Below are positions 1 to 5,627 of a stretch of 13,587 bases of DNA, in pieces (the first letter of the stretch is position 1; each line of letters starts with the position of its first letter). Origin of the DNA: an uncultured Candidatus Saccharibacteria bacterium. Lineage in GTDB: Bacteria > Patescibacteriota > Saccharimonadia > Saccharimonadales > Saccharimonadaceae. The stretch is taken from positions 1 to 13,587 of the forward strand of contig CAKUXN010000015.1 of NCBI GenBank assembly GCA_934700415.1, read 5' to 3'. The position numbers were made by a program, and so were the translations under genes. The notes beneath the pieces are model-generated. The model was not told the origin of the DNA. It searched no databases and worked only from the letters and a program-made list of their open reading frames with translations.

Positions 1-2
1 GT

Positions 3-8
3 TATAAT
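3..8 (+). promoter_or_regulatory. -10 box upstream of the first gene
   Basis: A perfect TATAAT lies at the very edge of the window, about 50 bases before the first ATG. The -35 region is outside the window. It would start the mRNA near position 15 and give a leader of about 44 nt containing the AAGGAG ribosome binding site at 45-50. Confidence 0.5.
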
Positions 9-58
9 ATAAATAAGAGGCCCCAATCTTTCTAGAACATTAAAAAGGAGATGACAAT

Positions 59-1354
59 ATGAATCTATCGAGACCCTCAGTTGGTTTTTATTCACCCGTC
101 GTATTTAATCAAATTGTCGCCACTCAGAATGATTTTAGGTTTCTGAACATCGATGATTTATTGAGGCTCGCAATCAGGTTAGCGTTCGTGCACTTCGATA
201 ATTTTCCGCCCATCAAGGTTGATGTGACTATGTTTGAGGCGAGAAATCCCACGGCAATTGAGTTAATGAATCGCGAGTTTTCTATCAGAAGAAAGAAAAT
301 TTCAGATTTACTTATCCCCGGCATTAACGGGGAGTTGGATGTGTCTGAAAATATCAGCGATTCGGAAGTCAATACTCTCTTTAACGGCATAGGTAGCCTA
401 ACCTCTCTTAAGAAGATAGTCCGCGAGACAATTAGTCCAATCTTGTTGTCTGACGATTATGCACTATGCGGTAAAAATCTACTTTTAGATTTACCAAATT
501 CCTACATAGTCGCAAATGGCAACGAAGGACTACAGGATTTACTCGCACGAGCTGTCGAGAAACGAAATCTGTTTCAAAAAATCAGGGATGAGCAGGAAAA
601 CTCATCTGTGCCGCGCAAAAACTTCCGATGGGGCACTAACCAATTCCTAGTTCCAATCCGCCAATTATATGCGGATCGAATTAAAGAAATGGTTGCGTCA
701 CATCGCTACGTATTTGGTGAGTTTGATCTATCTATGCAACTATTAATGCATCTCGGCGCTTACGAAGTTGATGAGGTGTGGTCTATCCCTGAAAAGCTGA
801 TATCGTCGCAGTCGCTTCGGTCAACAGAGGCAGGAACCTGCGCTAAATTTGAACACATGGTTAACGAAGGTAGGATTGTTCCGAACGACCCTCTTGTTCT
901 CCAGGAGATAACGCGCCTCGCCGATGAGCTTGATGTATATTTCTCTGGGTTGCATATTAATGTCGATGGAGCCAATATCGGTCTTCCATCTTCGCATATG
1001 TGCAATATAAATTTCAGCCCCTTTGCCGATATTGGTGTGCACACAGAGATAGTGCTGACAGACAAGGAGTTTATCGACGGCCCCAACGGCAAGATCATGA
1101 TGGTTCATGAAAGAGTATCTGGGAAGAAAGTTATTTTTTCACCAATATTAACAGAGATTAGTGCACTATATAGCCGCGGTTTTTGTAATTTGCATTATGC
1201 AAACCCCGGCGAAATTGCAGTGTATGGCGCCTTTGTGGAGGGAGAAGACTTGCCGTTCGCGTATTCGTCGTACGGCAGAATTTCTTACAATTATACAAAA
1301 GAAATGTTAGCCTATTTGGGCTTTGCGGACGGCGAGATTATTGAGTTCCTCTAG
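59..1354 (+). CDS. Unknown protein, N-terminal part of a frameshifted Mom-like GNAT protein
   Basis: 431-residue frame starting at ATG 59 with AAGGAG eight bases upstream. Residues 1 to about 350 resemble nothing I recognise: no signal peptide, no membrane segment, no metal-binding cluster. Residues about 356-431 look like the first half of a GNAT-type acyltransferase fold, with an LHYANPG stretch (378-384) and a strand-turn-strand around YGAFVEGEDLPFAYSSY (389-405). The frame stops at TAG 1352-1354, right after EIIEFL, where GNAT or Mom-like proteins normally continue into a helix. The next frame supplies exactly that continuation (SRSWNAAWAPENTMS), so this stop probably comes from a +1 frameshift and the intended product is about 572 residues. 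Seen: frames and motifs. Known: GNAT and Mom-like families share this layout. Inferred: acyltransfer to an unknown substrate, possibly nucleic acid. It might also be a genuine shorter protein. Confidence 0.75.
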   Translation: MNLSRPSVGFYSPVVFNQIVATQNDFRFLNIDDLLRLAIRLAFVHFDNFPPIKVDVTMFEARNPTAIELMNREFSIRRKKISDLLIPGINGELDVSENISDSEVNTLFNGIGSLTSLKKIVRETISPILLSDDYALCGKNLLLDLPNSYIVANGNEGLQDLLARAVEKRNLFQKIRDEQENSSVPRKNFRWGTNQFLVPIRQLYADRIKEMVASHRYVFGEFDLSMQLLMHLGAYEVDEVWSIPEKLISSQSLRSTEAGTCAKFEHMVNEGRIVPNDPLVLQEITRLADELDVYFSGLHINVDGANIGLPSSHMCNINFSPFADIGVHTEIVLTDKEFIDGPNGKIMMVHERVSGKKVIFSPILTEISALYSRGFCNLHYANPGEIAVYGAFVEGEDLPFAYSSYGRISYNYTKEMLAYLGFADGEIIEFL

Positions 1355-1361
1355 ATCCTGG
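1343..1361 (+). other. Frameshift site joining the two parts of the Mom-like protein
   Basis: The first frame reads GAG TTC CTC TAG. Dropping one C of the pair at 1348/1349 gives GAG TTC TCT AGA TCC TGG, which runs straight into the second frame. A +1 slip with CTC in the P site and TAG in the A site would also join them, giving EFLRSW instead of EFSRSW. The layout (sense codon, then a stop codon as the slip point) is like the prfB CTT-TGA site, but I see no strong Shine-Dalgarno element just upstream. Options are a sequencing or assembly error, a real inactivating mutation, or recoding. Confidence 0.55.
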
Positions 1362-1778
1362 AATGCGGCTTGGGCGCCAGAAAATACAATGAGCGTGCTA
1401 TTCTCTTATTCCCAAGACCGACTCAAGGAAACTTTTGGGGATGGGGTTCGCGGCATTCTTACTTCAATCAATCCTAATCTCGGATTTTCCGCGAGCGCAT
1501 TTCGTGGTATTCACTTCGAGGTCGTTTCGCTCAAGCCGACGATATTTTCTTATCAACTCGAAAGCGATAAGCCTTATTTTAGGACAAAAGGCGAGATAGC
1601 GAAAAATCTTGGAGTAGAAATTTCAGCATTGTCGGCTTCTAGATATTATACCGACAATAAAATTCCGTTTTTACCCACAGTTGAGCTCCTATATCTTTAC
1701 AACAAAGATGAAAGAAAAAAGTTGTCCGAATCTCCAATCTATGTTGTATCTGAAAACGATTATCTATTTAATCGTTAA
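1350..1778 (+). CDS. C-terminal part of the frameshifted Mom-like GNAT protein
   Basis: Open frame of 142 codons continuing the previous gene in the +1 frame. It reads SRSWNAAWAPENTMS, then a helix, then INPNLGFSASAFRGIHFE. This is the order of the second half of Mom-like and related GNAT proteins: Arg, then an AP-x-N-T-x-S helix start, then a T/S-x-x-(D/N)P-x-x-G-x-x-(A/G)-x-x-x-R-x-x-x-F acyl-CoA loop. A basic region (FRTKGEIAKNLG) and an LLYLYN strand close it. If translated alone, the first usable start is ATG 1389 (129 residues), but no ribosome binding site precedes it and that start would cut into the GNAT core. A TTG at 1323 opens the frame further upstream, but residues before 1350 (RTARLLS) do not fit the family. 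It ends 7 bases before a hairpin terminator. Confidence 0.65.
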   Translation, partial: SRSWNAAWAPENTMSVLFSYSQDRLKETFGDGVRGILTSINPNLGFSASAFRGIHFEVVSLKPTIFSYQLESDKPYFRTKGEIAKNLGVEISALSASRYYTDNKIPFLPTVELLYLYNKDERKKLSESPIYVVSENDYLFNR

Positions 1779-1785
1779 GATACTT

Positions 1786-1813
1786 GAGCCCCTTTATTCT
1801 GGGGGCTCTTTTT
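1786..1813 (+). terminator. Intrinsic terminator after the Mom-like gene
   Basis: GAGCCCC (1786-1792) pairs with GGGGCTC (1802-1808) around a 9-base loop and is followed by a T run at 1809-1813. It sits just after the stop at 1778, between convergent genes. Confidence 0.8.
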
Positions 1814-1835
1814 ATAAGATTGCGCAAGAGCCCCC
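1801..1835 (-). repeat. Second inverted repeat sharing an arm with the terminator
   Basis: GGGGGCTCTT (1801-1810) and AAGAGCCCCC (1826-1835) are a perfect 10-bp inverted repeat with a 15-base spacer, spanning the stop codon of the - strand peptidase gene. It reuses the right arm of the neighbouring terminator, so the two hairpins cannot form at once. In the - direction no T run follows, so it is a possible 3' end hairpin rather than a clear terminator. Confidence 0.5.
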
Positions 1836-2423
1836 GTCAAAAAACAAAACATCGTCATCAGTCAACGGATGTACTTTATATCCATTAGACTCCAGCTTCT
1901 TAGTTGCTCTTTTTACGCGCTCGAAGTACTTTTCCTTATGTGTATGTGGAATTATTACATCCTTGAAAACTCCCATCCCGTCAAAATTATCCAATCTGGG
2001 CGCCAAGCTTGGATCATCAAATTCTTCTGCCCCCTCAATTGTCGGACAGCAAACAATGGAGCCTGCACTTGAGCCAATATATACGCCGCCCTTTTCTATA
2101 AATTTCTTTATAATTTTATCTGCTCCACTTTCTTTCAGCTTCTCCATTAGATAAAAAGTATCTCCACCCGCAACCAAGACAACGTCAGCTCCATCAATAG
2201 CTTTTCGGATTTTTTCTTCGTCTTTATTTTTTACATCCATCTCGACAACGTTAAGACCATATTTTTCGAGCGCAAGTTTATCAGCTTTAACAAAATCCCT
2301 ATTATCATACGGGTCGCCGGCGGTTGGGATAAAAATTGCTTTCTTCCCAACAGAATCGCGACCTTCATGCTCAATAATTTTTGCCATAGTGACCATAGCG
2401 TAAGACGCAAGATATAACCTCAC
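1812..2423 (-). CDS. pepE: Peptidase E-like serine peptidase (family S51)
   Basis: 203 residues. S51 peptidases are cytoplasmic alpha-aspartyl dipeptidases, or close relatives, with a class I glutamine amidotransferase-like fold. The sequence shows the IFIPTA strand (30-35), the AGGDTF loop (85-90), the nucleophile elbow GSSAGS (117-122, Ser119 as nucleophile) and IIPHTH (157-162), which carries the catalytic His candidate (His160). Acidic residues (EEFDD, 133-137) lie between elbow and His. Length is slightly below the roughly 230 of Salmonella PepE. It starts at GTG 2423, overlapping the stop of the upstream acetyltransferase as GTGA, so translation is likely coupled. The first residues (RLYLASYA) match the usual family start only partly, so the real start could differ slightly. 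The substrate may be Asp-X dipeptides or another small peptide; a cyanophycinase-type role is less likely given the length. Confidence 0.82.
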   Translation of the reverse strand: MRLYLASYAMVTMAKIIEHEGRDSVGKKAIFIPTAGDPYDNRDFVKADKLALEKYGLNVVEMDVKNKDEEKIRKAIDGADVVLVAGGDTFYLMEKLKESGADKIIKKFIEKGGVYIGSSAGSIVCCPTIEGAEEFDDPSLAPRLDNFDGMGVFKDVIIPHTHKEKYFERVKRATKKLESNGYKVHPLTDDDVLFFDGGSCAIL

Positions 2424-2929
2424 GATTGCACCTTAATTTTCATCATCATCTCTAAATCATGGGGTATAAATCCACTCTTTTTATAAAAATCCACGGCATT
2501 GGTATTATCCGATAAAACCAATAATCTAACACTAGTACATTCCTGATCCACAAAATAATCTTTCATTTTTTCTAACAGTCTTTGGCCAATACCAAGCTTT
2601 CTATGACTCGGCTCTACGTACAGTAGACCAATCCAGCCCTCTTTTGATGGATTATGAGACAAGTCATAGATTTTATCATCTCCTTTTTTATGTTCGATGA
2701 TGACGCCCTGAATAAAGCCAACTATAACACCTTTCTCTTCAGCAACGAATACTTTACCATTCATGTTCTTGACGTCATCCATCATTTTCTGCATATAGCG
2801 ATGCGCGCCATTGATGTTTCGATACGGTAAAGATTCGCTAGACTGGTCAATCTCAGAAAAATACTTCTGCAGCCCAAACTGCATCTCGTCTATTCTTCCA
2901 TAGTCGTTTTCGTTTGCTTCTCTAATCAT
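2420..2929 (-). CDS. GNAT family N-acetyltransferase
   Basis: 169 residues from ATG 2929 (MIREANENDYGRI, a typical GNAT first strand). An upstream TTG at 2947 would add six residues, but it lies at or before the predicted transcription start, so I prefer the ATG. The acetyl-CoA binding motif A is clear: WIGLLYVEPSHRKLGIGQRL, with the R-x-x-G-x-G pyrophosphate loop at 110-115. Motif B follows as NAVDFYKKSGF (144-154). GNAT enzymes move an acetyl group from acetyl-CoA to an amine; the substrate cannot be read from the sequence. It is the first gene of a two-gene - strand operon with the S51 peptidase, overlapping it by 4 bases. Both could act on small peptides or amines, which is only inference. 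Confidence 0.88.
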   Translation of the reverse strand: MIREANENDYGRIDEMQFGLQKYFSEIDQSSESLPYRNINGAHRYMQKMMDDVKNMNGKVFVAEEKGVIVGFIQGVIIEHKKGDDKIYDLSHNPSKEGWIGLLYVEPSHRKLGIGQRLLEKMKDYFVDQECTSVRLLVLSDNTNAVDFYKKSGFIPHDLEMMMKIKVQS

Positions 2930-2951
2930 ATCTATTATAACTTTCAATATA

Positions 2952-2960
2952 ATTATAACA
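2952..2960 (-). promoter_or_regulatory. Extended -10 promoter of the GNAT-peptidase operon
   Basis: On the - strand it reads TGTTATAAT (TG at 2960-2959, TATAAT at 2957-2952). No -35 box is visible 17 bases upstream. Transcription would start near 2945, giving a leader of about 16 nt before ATG 2929. A second TATAAT at 2939-2934 lies only 4 bases from the ATG, too close to be the working box. Confidence 0.7.
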
Positions 2961-2999
2961 TGGCGATCTATTTTTTGTTTTTAAATGGAGCTGCTATTC

Positions 3000-3114
3000 T
3001 TATGAAAACCACGTTTTATTATTCTCGTCAAGAAAAATTTCTACCTCAGTTTCTTACACGAAACAGGTCGAAATACCGTTTGTGTTAAAGTGGATGCTCT
3101 CTATTGACTTATTG
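3000..3114 (-). pseudogene. Possible decayed RhuM-like N-terminus
   Basis: The - strand frame shows a stop, then ETEVEIFLDENNKTWFS, then TAA-GAA-TAG. The start of RhuM/virulence-associated proteins has the pattern (acidic) VE-x-x-x-(D/E)-(D/E)-x-x-x-W-(L/F)-(S/T)-Q-x-Q. Changing the two stop codons by one C to T each (CAA, CAG) would restore the expected Q-x-Q. Upstream, in the same frame, KSIESIHFNTNGIST is interrupted by another stop. Little else of such a protein remains. This is pattern recognition on about 17 residues and may be chance. Confidence 0.2.
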
Positions 3115-3126
3115 TCGTTTCATTTT

Positions 3127-3279
3127 CTAAAAATCGTGACCGTAGCTCGGCGTAATATCGATTTGTTCGGCCCATAAAAAGCGTTTCTCAACCGACCAAC
3201 GCTGGACAAAATACATTCGCAGGACCGCCTCATTCACATCGCGGTCGTTTAGGGCGCGTGGAATGTTTCTTCTTTCTTT
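3127..3279 (-). pseudogene. Short open fragment without a start codon
   Basis: Fifty codons between stops, including DVNEAVLRMYFVQRW and VEKRFLWAEQID and ending SYGHDF. Composition looks protein-like (a mix of aromatic, charged and hydrophobic residues), but there is no ATG, GTG or TTG near its beginning and no ribosome binding site. It could be the tail of a lost gene or chance; a 50-codon run is not rare. Confidence 0.2.
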
Positions 3280-3310
3280 TTAGATGTGCGCTCGAAAGCG
3301 GTACTTTATT

Positions 3311-3319
3311 ATTATAACA
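3311..3319 (-). promoter_or_regulatory. Orphan extended -10 promoter
   Basis: The - strand reads TGTTATAAT, identical to the box before the GNAT gene; ATTATAACAT is shared exactly by 2952-2961 and 3311-3320. Transcription would start near 3304 and run through the gene-free stretch toward the GNAT operon. No gene starts just downstream, so it would make a long leader, a small RNA, or be a relic. Confidence 0.45.
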
Positions 3320-3327
3320 TTGACAAT

Positions 3328-3349
3328 GGAAGCTCTAAAGAGAGCTTTT
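3328..3349 (+). terminator. Small hairpin with short T run
   Basis: AGCTCT (3331-3336) and AGAGCT (3341-3346) form a perfect 6-bp stem with an AAAG loop, extended by an A-T pair and G-T wobbles and followed by only TTT (3347-3349). It has the shape of a weak intrinsic terminator, but no + strand gene precedes it. Confidence 0.3.
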
Positions 3350-3462
3350 ACAATGACAGTGATGACGTTTAGCTGTCTCGCCCGATATCTTTTACCTAAT
3401 TTTATACTGCTGGTTCGTAAATGCGTTGGTTGTCGTGGTCCTAATATATAAAATCTCGTTCA

Positions 3463-3491
3463 TTGACAATAATATTACTTTCGGCTAGAAT
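3463..3491 (+). promoter_or_regulatory. Consensus-type promoter of the surface-protein genes
   Basis: TTGACA (3463-3468), a 17-base spacer, then TAGAAT (3486-3491). It is the best -35/-10 pair in the window and unlike the extended -10 promoters elsewhere. Predicted start is near 3498. Confidence 0.75.
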
Positions 3492-3497
3492 ATGGGT

Positions 3498-3608
3498 GGA
3501 GCGGTAGTCCGAACGCGAAATTATGTAATCAATCGTATTACAGAGAGGTTTGTAAAGATTTAGATTGCGCGCACCATGTGAAAATGCGTTAGGGAATTAA
3601 GGAGGTAA
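3498..3608 (+). promoter_or_regulatory. Long 5' leader of the DUF916-like gene
   Basis: The leader of about 111 nt is long for this window. It holds a hairpin TGTAAT (3524-3529) / ATTACA (3537-3542) with a 7-base loop and ends in a strong AAGGAGGT (3599-3606) only 3 bases from the ATG. I do not recognise a known riboswitch. The sequence may bind a regulator or only stabilise the mRNA. Confidence 0.35.
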
Positions 3609-4610
3609 ATGAAAAAACATTTTTTGAGGATTTCGTGCATCTTATCTTTATTGATGGTTGGCACGATTTTTTGTTTTCCAAAAACTACCTTTGCGGAAGG
3701 AGAAGAAGTCGAAGAAACGCTAAAGGCTGCTACTAGCATCAGTATTAGTCCCGTCAATAAAATTATGAAATTGGAGCCGAACTCGGTTTACGAAGACTCT
3801 TTTAAAGTTACAAATGGTAGCAATAATAAAATGGATTTTGAGGTTTACGCTTCACCTTATTCTTATGTTTTTTCTGAAGATGAAAACGAGTATCGTTTAG
3901 GTTTTAGCAACGAGACTGCTTATACTCAAATTGTTAGGTGGATTACCTTCAAAGATAAATATGGAAACTATACTAGTAACCCAAAGTACACAGCTGATCC
4001 TGGCGAAACAATAGAGGTTTCTTATAAGGTTTCTACTCCGTCAAGTATTCCAAATGGCGGACAGTATGCGGTACTTTTTGCACACACACTTTCAGCCACT
4101 ACAACTTCAAATGGAATTCGTACCGAAGCTAGCCCTGGTCTTGTACTTTATGGGCGTTCGATGGGGGAGACGATTTCTTCAGCGGAAATAACTAATCTAT
4201 CCATAGAAAAAACTATGCGTAATGGAGAAGAAAACAAGAATATAATCAATGCTTCAGCGAAAGTGAAAAATACTGGCAATGTCGATTTTATGGCATATGG
4301 AAAGCTAAAAGTGAGTGGTTTATTTGGTGGCCTGTATTATGAAACACCTTCTGATCAAGGTATGATTTCTATTATTCCAGAAACCGAGTTGACGGTCTCG
4401 GACAAATGGGAAGAAACTCCGTATTTTGGGCTTTTTAGAGTCACTTGGTCAGTGGAGGCCGCAGGAGAAAACGAAACTATAACTCAAATGATTTTGATTC
4501 TACCAGCACCTATTATAGTGTTTATGATTTTACTATTGACAATTATAATTATTTGGACTATTATTATGGTAAGGAAGCGTAAAGAGCGCCGTTCTAGATT
4601 TATGGTTTAG
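3609..4610 (+). CDS. Exported DUF916-like protein with C-terminal membrane anchor
   Basis: 333 residues. Residues 1 to about 29 are a signal peptide (MKKHF, a hydrophobic core, then a TTFA cleavage-like site). The outside part starts with an Ig-like beta domain: SISISPVNKIMKLEPNSVY, a VTNGS strand turn, and later DPGETIEVSYKVSTP plus IPNGGQYAVLFAH. This order (a PG-x strand, then P-x-GG-x-Y) is that of DUF916, the domain found beside WxL surface proteins in Gram-positive bacteria. A second beta domain covers about 185-285. One membrane helix (about 296-321) and a basic tail RKRKERRSRF follow, so the body faces outside. The SD sequence is almost perfect. The next gene is also exported, 62 bases downstream, so they probably form a surface pair. 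DUF916 similarity is inferred by eye and is moderate. The ligand is unknown; peptidoglycan or a partner surface protein would fit. Confidence 0.72.
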   Translation: MKKHFLRISCILSLLMVGTIFCFPKTTFAEGEEVEETLKAATSISISPVNKIMKLEPNSVYEDSFKVTNGSNNKMDFEVYASPYSYVFSEDENEYRLGFSNETAYTQIVRWITFKDKYGNYTSNPKYTADPGETIEVSYKVSTPSSIPNGGQYAVLFAHTLSATTTSNGIRTEASPGLVLYGRSMGETISSAEITNLSIEKTMRNGEENKNIINASAKVKNTGNVDFMAYGKLKVSGLFGGLYYETPSDQGMISIIPETELTVSDKWEETPYFGLFRVTWSVEAAGENETITQMILILPAPIIVFMILLLTIIIIWTIIMVRKRKERRSRFMV

Positions 4611-4665
4611 GTCGGTACTGCGAGCCTTTACGTAGCCAAAATAAACATTAAACATAAACAATAGT

Positions 4666-4675
4666 GTAGAGTATG
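4666..4675 (+). repeat. Left arm of an inverted repeat flanking the VPNTG gene
   Basis: GTAGAGTATG here, ending on the gene's own ATG, is matched by CATACTCTAC at 5545-5554, just after its stop. The two copies are a perfect 10-bp inverted repeat bracketing the gene. They might pair in the mRNA or mark an old insertion, but this may be chance. Confidence 0.3.
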
Positions 4676-5536
4676 AGAAAAACACAAAAAAGAATTCTTG
4701 GGCTCTTTGGCTTGCTTGTTGTTGCAGCTATGACAATTACTGCGGCCATTATGCCAGATATGAGAGCCTCAGCCGTATCAAGTATAACCGATACCGTGCA
4801 AATTAGGGTCGTAGGTAGCGTACCAGATGCTAAATTCACAAAACCCGAAGAAAACATTATCACCACAGCCAACAAACAAACTTATGGTTTTAGTTATGAA
4901 AACGTCACCGACGTAAGGCTAGCAATTACTTATGTGGGTGAAGATGGGGTTCTAAATTTACCTAACTATAAAGTTTATCATAATCCAGACCATAATCCAG
5001 GCACAGTAACCGATCATATCGATTTGACTTCTAATGGGTTTAGTTATGGTAAATATAAATTTTCACTATTTGCCACTGGTTCTGAAGGGACCGAACTCCC
5101 ATATGATTCAGTTTCAATAGACTTCCTACCAGTAATCGCCTCTTCTGAGCAAAACGATGAAGATGATATGATTGATGTAAAAATTGATTCTGTTGCTGAT
5201 GAGGTAGAATCTGTAGATATTTATGTCGATGGAAAACTAGTTAAAACTGTACCACGAGATGAGCTTGACAAGATTATAAAAATACCGATGGATGGTAAAA
5301 CTTCTGGCAACTACGTGATCAGCATAGTCGCAAAGGGTCCAGAAAATAAGAAATTGTATTTGCCTTATGATATGAATGTAGACTATGAAAAAACCAAAGT
5401 TCCAAATACTGGTGTATTTTTCCAGAATTTAAATATCTCAAAGGAAGATTATCTAGTTACTGGCCTAATCGTCTTCTTTGTAATCGGAATAGTTGCTTTC
5501 GGGATTATTGCAAGAGACAATAAAAAACGACATTAG
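4673..5536 (+). CDS. Exported surface protein with VPNTG sorting-like tail
   Basis: 287 residues. N-terminal signal peptide (basic start RKTQKR, hydrophobic core, RASA cleavage-like site near residue 34). The mature part is about 200 residues of beta-rich sequence, probably two Ig-like modules (about 40-135 and 150-238) with short acidic stretches such as EQNDEDD. The tail has VPNTG (243-247), a 13-residue linker, one membrane helix (about 261-279) and a basic end RDNKKRH. That is the layout of a sortase substrate, except that the motif is VPNTG rather than LPxTG and the linker is unusually long. No strong ribosome binding site precedes ATG 4673, so translation may depend on the upstream gene. 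Function is unknown: adhesin, pilin-like or host-contact protein are all possible. Confidence 0.72.
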   Translation: MRKTQKRILGLFGLLVVAAMTITAAIMPDMRASAVSSITDTVQIRVVGSVPDAKFTKPEENIITTANKQTYGFSYENVTDVRLAITYVGEDGVLNLPNYKVYHNPDHNPGTVTDHIDLTSNGFSYGKYKFSLFATGSEGTELPYDSVSIDFLPVIASSEQNDEDDMIDVKIDSVADEVESVDIYVDGKLVKTVPRDELDKIIKIPMDGKTSGNYVISIVAKGPENKKLYLPYDMNVDYEKTKVPNTGVFFQNLNISKEDYLVTGLIVFFVIGIVAFGIIARDNKKRH

Positions 5537-5563
5537 ACACAAAACATACTCTACGCACAATAT

Positions 5564-5596
5564 TATTGGGCACTCAAACTGCGAGGGTGTCCAATA
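5564..5596 (+). other. 12-bp hairpin before the terminator
   Basis: TATTGGGCACTC (5564-5575) pairs with GGGTGTCCAATA (5585-5596) over 12 positions (two G-T wobbles) around a 9-base loop. No T run follows it on either strand, so it is not a terminator by itself; it stands directly before one. Confidence 0.5.
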
Positions 5597-5600
5597 TAAA

Positions 5601-5627
5601 AAATAACCCCCCTTTGGGGGCTATTTT
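5601..5627. terminator. Bidirectional terminator between surface gene and L31
   Basis: CCCCC (5607-5611) pairs with GGGGG (5616-5620), extended by A-T pairs on both sides (AAAAAATA with TATTTTTT, one A-C mismatch). T runs are present in both directions. It lies between convergent genes; the - strand stop codon at 5628-5630 touches it. Confidence 0.85.

Larger units (their letters stand above)
2962..3462. other. Gene-free stretch with possible decayed fragments
   Basis: About 500 bases with no intact gene. I looked for tRNA, RNase P RNA, tmRNA and SRP RNA signatures on both strands and found none. What is visible: two - strand open fragments that read like protein (3000-3114 and 3127-3279), a - strand extended -10 box (3311-3319), a small hairpin (3328-3349), and a GACCGC/GCGGTC inverted repeat (3223-3228 and 3241-3246). 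Confidence 0.5.

Noticed and set aside
51..62. Three-codon frame (ATG-ACA-ATA-TGA) overlapping the first ATG
   Set aside because: Its ATG directly follows the ribosome binding site with no spacing, so initiation there is unlikely.
2930..2947. TTG start extending the GNAT protein by 6 residues
   Set aside because: It falls at the predicted transcription start and the family usually begins at MIR-type residues.
3326..3451. 41-codon + strand frame from ATG 3326 with a hydrophobic middle
   Set aside because: No ribosome binding site, covers the hairpin at 3328-3349 and matches no family.
2962..3600. RNase P RNA, tmRNA, SRP RNA or tRNA in the long gap
   Set aside because: Signature motifs such as the RNase P GAGGAAAGTC core or a tRNA-like GTTCRANNC loop were not found on either strand.
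4648..4875. - strand frame of 75 codons opposite the VPNTG gene
   Set aside because: Antisense of a signal peptide region, which gives spurious hydrophobic sequence.
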